From positions 1,058,483 to 1,122,482 of the forward strand of contig NW_006921535.1 of the NCBI RefSeq assembly GCF_000340215.1: a DNA stretch of 64,000 nucleotides. The letters are read 5' to 3'. This stretch comes from Pseudocercospora fijiensis CIRAD86. Taxonomy: Eukaryota; Ascomycota; Dothideomycetes; Mycosphaerellales; Mycosphaerellaceae. Of the stretch, positions 44,525 to 56,556 are shown piece after piece. Positions within the stretch are counted from its first letter, which is position 1. The number at the start of each line of letters is the position of its first letter. Under the pieces are notes generated by a model. The model searched no databases. It was not told where the DNA came from and saw nothing but the letters and a program-made list of their open reading frames with translations. Made by a program: the position numbers and the translations under genes.

Positions 44525-47500
44525 ACTATAAGCTCTTAGCCTTCTTCGTGTTCTTTACGCTAGTCTAATACTTATCTAACAACTTAGTTATATCCTTAAA
44601 CGAGTCTTTAGCCTCCTATAAGTCCTATTTAGGTAAATAGCCTTGCTATCTTAATAGGTACTCCTTCTTGCCTTGCCTAGTCCGGTGCTTTAGAATACGT
44701 TCTATAGACTATAGTTCCTTACTATCCGCTAGTATGTCTTTATGTTTAGTAGGGGCTTCTTTATTAGAGTCTCCGCGGTAGTAGTATAGTTTAAGGAGGG
44801 AGATGTAGAAGGTGTTATAGATAGTGTAGTGTAGTAGGAGCTATAACTAATAGGCCTATACGGAGGAGCCCTTAACTTCTCGAATGCGGAATAGACTAAT
44901 ATATCTTAGTGCGAGCTTAGGCCTTGTTTTGCTATTAGGGGATAGGTGCTTACGGATACGGAGGTTCTTAGTGCTTAGCATGACTATATCGCCTTGCTTG
45001 AAGGTCATCGGTATATAGTGTTTGTCGTAATAGGCCTTCTAATAGGCCTAGGCCTTCGCTAGTTTGTTAGCTATCTTGGCGTAAATCTCTCGCATCTTTT
45101 GAACCCTCTTAATAGCCGCTAGTGTCTTAGGTGTTAGTACTTAATACGCTTCCCTTTCCTTACGCTCGGCCTCGAGCGATAAGGGGTCTTGCGGTAGCGT
45201 AGGGTTGCTTCCTATTATAGCGAAGTAAGGTAACACCTTAGTAGATAAGTAGACACTATTGTTATACACGAATTCGGCTAGTTATAGGAGGTTGACCTAG
45301 TTATTAGGGTTCTTATTAATATAGCTGCGCAGGTACTGCTATAGCGTAGCATTCTGCCTTTCGGTCTAACTATCTGTTTGTAGATAGAATGCTATAGACA
45401 GGCGATGCTTGAGTCTTAGCTACAGGCAAATCTTACTCTAATAGTAAGATATAAATGTCGGGCCTCGATCGGAGACTATCCCCTTAGGGGTTCCCTAATA
45501 GCTATAGAAGATGTTACTCTATAGCGACTTAGCTAGGTTAATAGCCGTCTAATCCTTTCGGGTAGGAATGTAACGAGCGCCCTTAGTAAACCGATCTACG
45601 ATAACTAGGATAGTATTATATATATCCTTGCTGCCCCTACGCTTAGTAGGCGGGAGACCTGTAATGAAATCTATTATAAGCTTAGCAAATAGCTTCTTTA
45701 GAACAGGGAGTAAAGACAACTCGCTAAATAGTAAGTGCTTTAGTGCTTTAACTCGTTAACATACGGCATACGTGTTTACGTAGTCCTTTATATCCCGCTT
45801 ACTATTTGGCTAGTAGTATATGCGCGATAGTAACTCGTGCGACCTCTCTATACTATAGTAACCGGCAAGCTTACTATTATAGTATCGCTTAAGAAGCTCT
45901 TATCGGATCGAATGTTTAGCGGGGATATAGTATCTGCCCTTAAACTTTAAATAACCTTTGTTATCGATCGACTAATTGTTACTCTTACTAGATCGAGTCT
46001 TTCGTCTACTTACAAGCTTGTCTATACGTTTAGTAGCAAAGGCGTCCCTCTACTAAGCCCGTAATAGCTCATCTATAAACGATTAACTATCCCTATTTGC
46101 AAGGTTATTTAATAGCACCCTCGCTATTAAACGAGGTACGCATTGTATGTATCTAATAGCACTAGCAGCCGGATTAACTGCATTAGTGCTTTGATCGCTG
46201 TTACTGTATATAGCGATATCGACTAGGGAGTTATTATAACTTCTCCTATTTGTGTCCTTAGCTCTTGCCTTAACACGTACTATTAATATAGCAAGAGCAT
46301 TAATATACTTTAAGCCGTCGCGGAGTCCGGTAAGCCGCTTATCCTACGCTTGCTTATTAACAATACGGGCTATAGCAATCTTATACTACAGGGTTAGAAA
46401 CAATAAATTAATAGATTGCTAAGTCCCGCTGTCGTAATTAGGTCGCCTCGATAGGCTATTAGTAGGGTTACTTACGCCTAGCCGATATAATATATTAAAA
46501 TTAAACTTAGCGAGGTAGACGGCCTATCTAGCCTGTCGACCTATAACTCTAGTAACCTTAGTAATACTACGGAGGTTGTTATAGTCTGTATAGACCTGTA
46601 TCGTATGTTAGGCCCTATCGAGGTAATGCCTCTAATACTTAAAGGCCTCGACAATAGCTAAGAGCTCTTACTCGTAGGTCTCGTAGCGACGCTTAGTATT
46701 AATCATCTTCCTCGAGAAGAAGGTAATCGGGTGCTAGTAATTGTTATTAGCCTGTTGTAACATAATAGCTGATATAGCAAACTGTAAAGCGTTAGTCTTA
46801 ATACGGATCTGTTTACTTAGTACGAAATAGTACAATAAGGGGACTTTAGTAAAGCGCTGCTTTAAACCGTTAAAAGCGGCTCGCGCCTTATTAGTCTATT
46901 TGAACTCTCTAGTCGGGTTGGCCTTAGTTTTAGTAAGCTTAGTTAGGGGCATTATATGCCGTAAATAGCCCTTAATAAATCGGCGATAGAAGTTAGCAAA
47001 ACCGAGGAACGACTACAGCTCCTTAATTAACGTAGGAACAGGCTATTTAGTAATAGTTTTGATCCGATTAGGATCAGCCTTAATACCCTTAGTTAATACG
47101 AGGAAGCCGAGGAATAATACCTCTTTAGTAGCAAAGGTACATTTAGAAGGCTTGTAATACAAGCTATAGGCCCTTAGGCGATCGAGTACCTTACGGACTG
47201 TAGCCTAGTGTTCCGTAATGTTAGGAGAGTGTATATAAACTAGGATGTTATCTAGGTAAACTATATAGAGGTGATCTAATAGGCCTAATAGGGCCCGATT
47301 GATATAGGACTAGAATGTAGTAGGGGCATTAGCTAGCCTAAATAGCATAACTAAGTACTTAAAATAGCTATAGCGAGTACGAAAGGCTGTCTTCTATTTA
47401 TCGCCCTTGCGAATACGAATGCGATAGTATGCATCCTTAATGTCTAGTATAGTGTAGTAGTAGGCACTAGAAAGGCGGTCGAGGGTCTTATTAATAAGCG

Positions 47501-49830
47501 GAAGTGGATAGCGGTCTTTAATAGTAACAGCATTGAGTCCGCGGTAATTAATACATAGGCGTAGGCTACTATCCTTCTTTGGCACGAATAGGATAGGTGC
47601 ACTAGTAGGGCTGTTGCTATATCGTATCCGGCTATTAGCTAGGTTTTCCTCTAGATACTTACGCAATATAGTAAGCTCTCGTTCACTAAGGTTGTAGAGG
47701 GGGCTAAAAGGAACCTCCTTGCCCTCTATAATGTCAATCTTATAATCCGTCTCCTTAAATATAGGCAACGTCGATGCTAAGTAGTGTTTAAACATATTAA
47801 TGTAGGTCTCTCGAATAGGCTCCGGTATGCGCTTAAGCTATTTAGGGTCTATACTATTAGGGGGCACAGGTTTATCGTTATTACTACCGAGCAGGTCGGC
47901 AGTTAGATTAGCTAAGGCGGAGGCTAGTGTTAGGTTACTAATAAATAGGACCCTAATATCATTAGGACACTCGCTAATGTCGATGTGTTTAATGTCCTCT
48001 TTCCGAGCGATTCTAAATCGCTATTGTTAGCTACCTAAGTCTATAACTATAGTATAGTACTTAAGAACAGGGTTACTAATAACAATATTAGATAGGAGGC
48101 TGTCTATGTCTACCGCGTAGGTAGTAAAGTTTAGCAGGCGCTTATTGCCGAGGTCGTCCTTTAGGGCTATATAGATATAGTAGGCCCTATAGGTTAAGTG
48201 CCGAGCGTTATTAAACTAAGCAAGGGTTGGCAGGTTAGTCCTAGGCAGTTGTCGAAGGTCTAATTGCTTAGCTAGGCGATAGCTAATAAGGGCACTAACT
48301 GAATTTCCTAGATCTAGTATAACCTTAGTCTTATAGTTAGTCCTATACGTGTCCGATACGAGACAGGTACGTATAATAGCTAGTACAATATCGATAGTCT
48401 TACGCCGTATAAGGCTAACAGTTAGTGCGGCGCTTACTCTTTTTTCGACTAATAAGAAGGTTGGCCTATAGGGGTAGCGTTAGCTGCTAAAAGGTGCTTT
48501 CGGTATTCGGCGGTAGTACGGTCGATTTAGGCCTAGTCCTTAGGTTTGTCGCATTGGCCTAGTAGATAGCTAGTGCTATTACAATTAAAGCACTTTAGTC
48601 CGGTTAGGGGATTGCTATAGCTATTGCCGCTGTTGTTAGCCGAGCGATTAGTACTATAGGGATACGAGCCCCTTCTACGGCCCCTATCGCGGCCTCCTCT
48701 ATATAGCCGCCGGCTACGGCTTCTTCTACGATCGTTACTGTTCCTATTGTTAGCATTGTTGTCTTAGTAGGAACCTTAGTTTCCTCCGCGGCTACGGTTG
48801 CTACGGTTGCTAGTAGGTCGGATCCTTAATTCTAGTCGTTACTAGAGCTAGACAGCTCGTTCGGCAGTTTCGACTTTAACTATAAACTAAATACATATAA
48901 GATTGGCCTGTTTAAACACACGGCGGCGGTCCAACTTAAGGACTAATTCCTATCTCAATTTAGGGCGTATTTCGGAGATCTAGATGGAATTAGTTTTTGT
49001 CGGGAGGTCGTCTTCGAGGGTCTTTAAATAGGCCTTAAATAAGCGAGCCGATTGATTAGTCTTTTGCTTAGCTCGAAGGTACTAGTCCTAAGCGTGTTGT
49101 TGCCTTAGTATAGGGTTTCTAAGGGTGTCTAGTATAATAGTTTTGTAGGTCTGCTACTAAATAGCAGTCTAGTTATTAAGGGAGTCAAAATGGTTATCCT
49201 AGGTGCGTTTTAGGTCGCCGTCAATGTACTGTATAGCATAGACGACTAGTAAATAGTCATTTAGTAGAGCCCTTAGTGCGTTTCGTTGGTTAAGCTTACA
49301 GTTACGGATATAGTCGTTGTATTGCTTTCGACTAGAGCCGTTAAACACGGTGCAGTCCTTGAGTTTAGTATCCTTCTTCTAGATTGGGACTAATAGTAAG
49401 GAAGGGCCTACTATCGGCTTAGTGTTAGTTGTTAGGGCCTCCTAAAGGCGGCGAATTTCGAGGAGGTTATCCTTTAGCTATTGTTCTTAACGTAGGGCAG
49501 TAAGCCTGTTTTAGGTAGCTTCTTAGAGTCTCCCTACTAGTTAGGGGCCAAAGGCTAGCTAGCTATATCGTCGATTAACAATGTTGTTAAGAATGTCGTT
49601 AATAGGCAATTCTAGATTATTACCTAGAATTACAGGTCCTTCTTTAATAGGCTCTCCGGCAGGCTCTTTAGTAGGAGGCACTTTAGTAGGCACTTTAGCG
49701 GGAACTGTGCTACTAGCGTTGTTATTGCTAGCGCTGCTAGCGGCAGCACGGTTGTTGTTGCTTCGTAATAAGCCGGCTATTATAAGGGGTAACACTAATA
49801 ATATATTATAGGCCCCTAAGATACGGATGT
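44525..49830 (-). pseudogene. Gypsy copy 4 gag-pol polyprotein (RIP-inactivated)
   Basis: Gag about 49830-48440 (early VPTKVPPTKEPAGEP repeat, 49720-49660), protease about 48380-48020 (DLGNSVSALIS), RT 47795-47190 including [20 protein letters not shown], RNase H about 46850-46430, integrase about 45900-45450, chromodomain near 44640. Stops are common; RT carries YLDN. Confidence 0.85.
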
Positions 49831-50049
49831 AGCGGAATTAGTAGATATCGGCTTAGTGCGATTAACTCGGTGTAATAGGCCGTATAGAAGGCCTTGCGTA
49901 ATAATTGGTACGGTTGTTTCGATAGAATAGTACGTATAGGTCCCGTTCTTCGGGCGCAATATAGTTAGATTAGTTATTATAGCTATACCGCTAAAAGCTT
50001 GAAATAAGGACTATCTAGCTACTGCCCTTAAAGGGTAGATCGAATACTA

Positions 50050-50245
50050 TATAAGAAGGGTATGTCAGTAGGTAGATAGGGTAGTAGTAGGTACAAGTAG
50101 TATTCGATAAGGAACTAGGAGGAGAGGGAGGAAGGTAGGAGAGTTAGCCTAACGCCAAGCGCCAAGCCCTACCTAAGGCATTAAGACCCTAGCTTCACTC
50201 GGCCTAGTTACATGCCAATTACGTATAGCCTCTTTGGCCCTAATA
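50050..50245 (-). repeat. Gypsy copy 4, 5' LTR
   Basis: 196 bp, TATAAGAAGG...CCCTAATA, both ends mutated by C-to-T or G-to-A changes. TAGTATTCGAT at 50098-50108 pairs with the abutting internal ATCGAATACTA at 50039-50049. Confidence 0.95.
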
Positions 50246-53200
50246 TAGGAAATTCAGTTAGTGCCCTTATTAGCTATCGCCTAGCTAAGTAATTAGACCT
50301 TCGACAACTGCCGAAGACTAACCTACTAACCCTTACTTAGTTTAATAACGCTCGGTACTTAACCTATAGAGCCTACTATATTCCTATAGCTCTAAAGGAC
50401 GACCTCGGAAATAAACGCCTACTAGACTTTACTGCCTACGCAGTAGATATAGACAACCTATATAGGGGAGCTACTATTATTATTAGCAACCCTGTTCTTA
50501 AGTACTACGCTATAGCTATAGACTTAGGCATTTAGAAGTAGCGATTTAGAATCGCTAGGAAAGAGGATATTAAATACATTAATGTTAGCGAGTGCCCTAA
50601 CGATATTAGGGTCCTATTTATTAGCAACCTAATACTAGCCTCCGCCTTAGCTAATCCGACTACCAATTTGCTCGGTAGTAATAACGATAAACCTATGCCC
50701 CCTAATAATCCTAATTAGCTTGCTCGTATACTAGAGCCTATCCGAGAGACCTATATTAATGTATTTAAACACTACCTAGCATCGATATTGCCTATATTCA
50801 AAGAGACGGATTATAAGATTAATATTATAGAGGGCAAAGAGGCCCCTTTTAGACCCCTCTATAACCTTAGTAAGCGAGAGCTTACTATATTACGTAAGTA
50901 CCTAGAGGAAAACCTAGCTAATAGCCGGATACGGTATAGTAATAGCCCTGCTAGTGCCCCTATCCTATTCGTACTAAAGAAGGATAGTAGCCTACGCCTC
51001 TATATCGATTATCGTAGGCTTAATACTATTACTATTAAAGATCGCTGTCTACTTCCTCTTATTAATAAGACCCTCGATCGCCTTTCTAGTACCTACTACT
51101 ACACTATATTAGACATTAAGGACGCCTATTACCGTATTCGTATTCGTAAGGGCGATAAATAGAAGACAGCCTTTCGTACTCGCTATAGCTATTTCGAGTA
51201 CTTAGTTATGCTATTTAGGCTAGCTAATGCCCCTACTACATTCTAGTCCTACATTAATCGGGCCCTATTAGGCCTATTAGATCACCTCTGTATAGTTTAC
51301 CTAGATAACATCCTAGTTTATATACACTTACCTAATATTGTAGAACACTAGGCCGTAGTATATAAGGTCCTCGACCGCCTACGAGCCTATAAACTATATT
51401 ATAAACCTTCTAAATGCACCTTTGCTACTAAGGAGGTATTATTCCTTAGCTTCCTCGTATTAACCGAGGGTGTTAAGGCTAATCCTAATCGGATCAAAAC
51501 AATTACTAAATAGCCTGTTCCTACGTCTATTAAGGAGCTTCAATCGTTCCTCGGCTTCGCTAATTTCTACCGCCGCTTTATTAAGGGCTATTTACGGCAT
51601 GTAATGCCCCTAACTAAGCTCACTAAAACTAAGGCCAACCCGTCTAGAGAGTTTAAATAGACTAACAAGACACAAGCCGCTTTTAACGGTCTAAAGAAGC
51701 GGTTTACTAAAGTCCCCTTACTGTACTATTTTGTACTAAGCAAGCAGATCCGTATTAAGACTAACGCTTTACAGTTCGCTATATCGGCTATTATGTTATA
51801 GCAATTAGATAAGGACTATTACTAGCACCTAATTGCCTTCTTTTTACGAAAGATAATCAATATAGAGCGTCGCTACGAGACCTACGAGTAAGAGCTCCTA
51901 GCTATTATCGAGGCCTTTAAGCATTAGAGGCACTATCTCGATAGTGTATAGCACACTATTTAGGTCTATATAGACTATAACAACCTCCGTAGTATTACTA
52001 AGGTTACTAGGGTTATAGGTCGATAGGCTAGATAGGCCGTCTACCTCGCCGGGTTTGATTTTAATATATTATATCGGCTAGGCGTAAGTAACCCTACTAA
52101 TAGCCTATCGAGGCGACCTAATTACGATAGCGAGACTTAGTATATTAATTTATTGTTTCTAACCCTATAGTATAAGATTGCTATAGCCCGTATTATTAAT
52201 AAGCAAGCGTAGGATAAGCGGACTTCCGGACCCCGCGGCGGCAACAAATACTATAGCGGAGTTATCGTTCTTCTAGTATACGTTAAGAAGGACGTAGATC
52301 GCTCGAGCTATAATAACTCGATTAAAGATATTGCTATCTATAGCGATAGCACTGTAGAAGAGGTTATAGTAGTTCCGGCTACTAGTGCTATTAGATATAT
52401 ACAATACGTACCTCGTTCGATAGCGAGGGTACTATTAAATAACCTTGCAAGTAGGGATAGTTAATCGTTTATAGATAAGCTATTACGTGCTTAGTAGAGG
52501 GACGCCTTTGCTGTCGAGCGCATTAATAAGCTTGTAAGTAGACGGGCGACTCGATCTAGCAAGAGTAACAATAATTAGTCGATCGACGATAAAGGTTACT
52601 CAAAGTTTAAGAGCAGATACTATATCCCCGCTAAACAATCGATTAGATAAGAGCTTTTAAAGAGGCACTATAATAGTAAGCTCGCTAGTTACTATAGCAT
52701 AGAGAGGTCGCACGAGTTACTATCGCGTATATACTACTAGCTAAATAGTAAGCGGTAGATAAAGGAGTATATATAGACCTATATAGTATGCTAGCGAGTT
52801 AAAGCACCGAAACACTTACTATTCGGCGAGTTGTCTTCGCTCCCTGTTCTAAAGAAGCCATTTACTAAGCTAATAATAGACTTTATTATAGGCCTTCTAC
52901 CTACTAGGCGTAGGGGCAGCAAGGACGTATATAATGCTATCCTTATTATAGTAGATCGATTTACTAAAGGCGCTCGATGTATCCCGGCGCGGAAAGACTA
53001 GACTGCTATTAATATAGTAGAGGCGCTATAGAGTAATATCTTCTATATCTATTAGGGAACCCCTAAGAGGATAGTCTCCGATAGGGGCTCGACATTTATA
53101 TCTTACTATTAGAGCGAGATTTGCTTACAGCTGAGACTAAAGCATCGGCTGTTAATAGCCTTCTATCTATAGACTAACGGTTAAATAGAGAGGCAGAATG

Positions 53201-55282
53201 CTACTCTGCAGCAGTACCTGTATAGCTATATTAATAAGAACCCCGAGGATTAGGTCAACCTCCTATAGCCTACAGAATTCGTATATAACAATAGTGTATA
53301 TTTATTAACCAAGATCTCGCCCTATATAGCTATAATAGGCTAGAATACTGCTATACTATAAGACCTACTATCGCTCGAGGCCGAGCGTAAGGAAAGGGAA
53401 GCGCGTTAAGTACCCGAAACACTAGCGGCTATTAAGAGAGTCTAGAAGATGCGAGAAATCTATACTAAGATAGCCGAGAAGTTAATAAAGGCTTAAGAGT
53501 ACTAAAAGACCTACTACGATAAGCGCTATACACTAATAACCTTTAAGCAAGGCGATATAGTTATACTTAGCATAAAGAACCTCCGTATCCGTAAACACCT
53601 ATTACCTAATAGCAAAACAAGGCCTAAGCTCGTACTAAGATACATTAGCCTATTCCGCATTCGAGAGGCTAAGGGTATATAGGCCTATCAGTTATAGCTC
53701 CTACCTTATTATACTATCTATAACACCTTCTATATATCTCTCCTTAAGCCGTACTACCTACGCGAAGGGGATAAAGCCCCTATAGAATACGAAGACATAC
53801 TAGCGGATAGTAAGGAGCTATAGTCTATAGAACGTATCCTATAGCATCGCACTAGGCAAGGTAAGAAGGAGTACCTACTAAGATAGCAAGGCTATTTACC
53901 TAAATAGGACTCGTAGGAAGCTAAAGACTCTTTTAAAGACATAACTAAGTTGTTAGATAAGTATTAGACTAGCGTGAAGAACAAGAAGAAGGCTAAGGGC
54001 CTATAATATTACTAGAAAGGCCTAGGAATAATGCTACCCCCGGGGTGCTATTAAGCTAACTAATTAGAGGTAAGTAATTATTAGTAAAGGACAACAAGAC
54101 TATACTACGATAACGGACGCGCAACGAGTACTAACGAGCGCACTATTACTGTTAACTAATCGCCTGCTCTTTTAAGGAATCTACCTCTTTACTAGCGTAC
54201 CCTATAAGACCCTCCTCTTAGCGCCCCTCTTGTTTCTACGTCCTATCGAGGCCTAAGGCCTAGGCGGTCGATAGAGGCGGCGCGCGCGCGTAGGCGAATA
54301 GTGTTAGTAATAATAATAGTAATAATAGCGTTACGCTTATACTAAAGGGCGATACGGCCGGCGTAGCTATATTAGTAATAGTATTACGAAGTGTATTATT
54401 AGTCGAAGAAGGAAATTAGAAGAAGGTAAAGTTAGCGCTAAGACGACTAGCGCTACTATTGTTAACATTACTTACTATTGTCGCTGCGCCTATAGATACA
54501 ACCTTACCTATACTACGAGCCTAAGGCACCTTTAATTAAAACTTTAATTAAAAGCTTTAAGCCTATTAAAGGTTTAATTAAAAACTTTAAGGCTAAGTTA
54601 AAACTTTAACTAAGTTAAAAGATTAAGCGACTAATAGACTAACTAAGGGCAAAAACTATAGAGCTAAGCTAGCCGGGGTCGATCTTGCGGACAATAGGTT
54701 ACTCCTCGATCTATCTAACCCTTTAAGCGAGGCGAACCTCTACTACTACACTTATAATAGCCTTTACTTATAGAAACTAGACGAGCTGTGTTTTTTAAAA
54801 AGATAAGATAAGATTGATACTTAAAGGCTACTAAACCTAGCTAATTAGGGCTAGCGAAACTACGAATAATAAGAACAATAACCCTCGGAAGCGGACAAAC
54901 CCTCGGAAGCGGACATTGCTAGGTCTTTTAAGAGTAGACGCAAAGAACTCGATACGATATTACTTAGAACGGAGGCAGTACTATAATACCTCGTACGTCC
55001 ACCTGTTATAGTAGGGAAGACGCGCTCGTATTGTAATTAGTCGAAGGCCTTCAATTCTTATAGATATATATCACTTTATAGTTTATTATATATAGAGATA
55101 GCGCAGTTAGAGTTGTATATTGTATTGTTTAGAGGTAAGGTTTAATATAGTTATATAATTAGGTAGTTAAGTGTTTAATTTAGCGCAGGCTAAGCAGCTT
55201 ATTAGACTCGCTAAGTTAGCGGCAATAGAGGTCGTAAAACATAGGCAGGCTACGAGGGCGCGGCCTTTAGAAGGGAAGCGTA

Positions 55283-55478
55283 TATTAGGGCTAAAGAGGC
55301 TATACGTAATTAGTATATAACTAGGCTAAGTAAAGCTAGGGTCTTAGTGCCTTAGGCAGGGCTTAGCGCTTAGTAATAGGCCAACTTGCCTACCTTTCTC
55401 CCTCTCCTCCTAGCTCCTTATCGAATACTACCTATACCTACTACTACCCTATCTACCTACTAACAGACCCTTCTTATA
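55283..55478 (+). repeat. Gypsy copy 3, 3' LTR
   Basis: 196 bp, TATTAGGGCT...CTTCTTATA, with the terminal TG changed to TA. Followed by target duplication TTAGG. Confidence 0.95.
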
Positions 55479-55483
55479 TTAGG

Positions 55484-56556
55484 CGCTTCCTTATTATCCG
55501 ATTGCCCTTCCGCTAGTAGGGCAGCTAGCTGTTGCTAAGTCGCTACATTCCGTAGCCTCTACGAAGCCTACTAAGTCCGGCGTAGTTGCTAAGTTGCAGG
55601 CTCTTTAACGATAGCAGTTAGCTTCGTAATAACAGCAAGTTTAAACTTAATTCGTAGGCCCTTCTTACCTTAGCTGTTCTAGATACTTAGTATCGTATAT
55701 ACGCGCTTAAAATTGAGGTCCGTTATACTAGAGCTACGGTAGAAGTGTTTAGCTTTTACTTTGTCTATAGAGGCTATAATAATAGCACTCTTAAGAGTAA
55801 ATAGAAGCCGGTTATTGCTCTTATTACGCTACTCGTTAAACTAGCGATCTACGGCTTCGTAGGGCGACTCGTAGTTTAACTCGCTTAGATAATATTTACT
55901 TAGTAAGGCCTCCTTCTACTTGTCCGTATATAGGTTCTACTATATTATATACTCGAAGACCTTAACTTTATCTACTTTAGAAGCTTCGTCTTTATCTACT
56001 TCGGCTTTAGGTTGTATCTTAGGTTGTGTCTCTTAGCGCTAAGAAGTCGTTAAATCTAGCAACTCGTCGTTAGTATTCGGCTCTTCCGGACTATTATATA
56101 CTAGAGTTAGCTCTTTACGTCGTTGTCTCCTAGTAGCAGCGGCTTCTACTATAGCAAGGGCTTCCTTCTTCTTCGTAGTAAGCTTATATAGTCGCTTCGA
56201 GGCTCTCGGTATACTAGCGTAGTAATAGATTAAACGAGAGGGTACTAAAATGCCTAGCTCTTAACCCTAAGGCTTACTAAGAGGCCGTAAATAGACAGAG
56301 GTAAGAAAGGCTTTCGCTCCGGATCGCAATCTACACCTATTTTGTATAGTGCGGTAGATACTCGGTAAACGATAGTGCTACGCGCTAATTTACCCTCCTC
56401 CGCAGCATGGCGCGACATATTGAATAGCATAATAAGCTTCTTTTGACAGCGTCTGACCTCCGTCAATGCCAGCAGAACTGAGTCAAGAGGTTGCAAAATC
56501 ATCGTTCGGAAGTACAGTAAGACATCAGCTTCATCATTAGTGCAAGCAGCGATCAT
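55484..56556 (-). pseudogene. Unidentified coding relic, 5' part
   Basis: The minus strand from 56556 is open for 100 residues (MIAACTNDEADVLLYFRTMI at the start; RSTIVYRVSTALYKIGVDCD inside) to a TAG at 56254. A shifted frame then continues with RASKRLYKLTTKKKEALAIV and a basic and acidic stretch down to 55484. It seems to be the upstream part of the relic at 39370-41155, separated by gypsy copy 3. Family not recognised. Base composition is more normal upstream of about 56300, so the open 100-residue part may be a different, less mutated piece. The shift near 56250 could be a lost intron or a small indel. Confidence 0.45.

Larger units (their letters stand above)
43095..50245 (-). mobile_element. 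Ty3/gypsy chromovirus, copy 4, nested in copy 3 (7,151 bp)
   Basis: Target duplication TAGGA at 43090-43094 and 50246-50250. It cuts copy 3 exactly at a codon boundary of the protease active-site region (ATT-CTA-GAT-CTA-GGA, then AAT-TCA). 196-bp LTRs. Minus orientation. The A/T-rich inverted block lies at 43951-44046. It must be younger than copy 3. It keeps more CA and TG than its host but shares the YLDN change (47247-47258). Confidence 0.95.
41590..54005 (+). pseudogene. Gypsy copy 3 gag-pol polyprotein (RIP-inactivated, split)
   Basis: Plus-strand gag from about 41590, with a Val-Pro-Thr repeat, an Asn/Arg/Gly-rich stretch and KCFNCNSTSYLLG knuckle (about 42813-42851). The protease begins before the break: LDLG ends at 43094, and NSVSALISYRLAK resumes at 50251. 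RT follows (50788-51330) with YLDN at 51298-51309, then RNase H, integrase (about 52850-53000, GLLPTRRGS-like and VDRFTKGARC-like) and a chromodomain near 53850-53970 (DITKLLDKY). Stops throughout. Confidence 0.85.
41161..55478 (+). mobile_element. Ty3/gypsy chromovirus, copy 3, split by gypsy copy 4
   Basis: Target duplication TTAGG at 41156-41160 and 55479-55483; 196-bp LTRs. Plus orientation, opposite to the other three copies. Copy 4 (43095-50245 plus one TAGGA) is nested in its protease; without it the element is about 7.16 kb, like its relatives. Purine-rich tract AAGGGAAGCG just before the 3' LTR (55272-55282). Heavily RIP-mutated. Confidence 0.95.

Noticed and set aside
1464..56300. 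TA excess caused by CpG methylation decay
   Set aside because: CpG is still common while CpA/TpG is depleted, which points to RIP, not CpG deamination.
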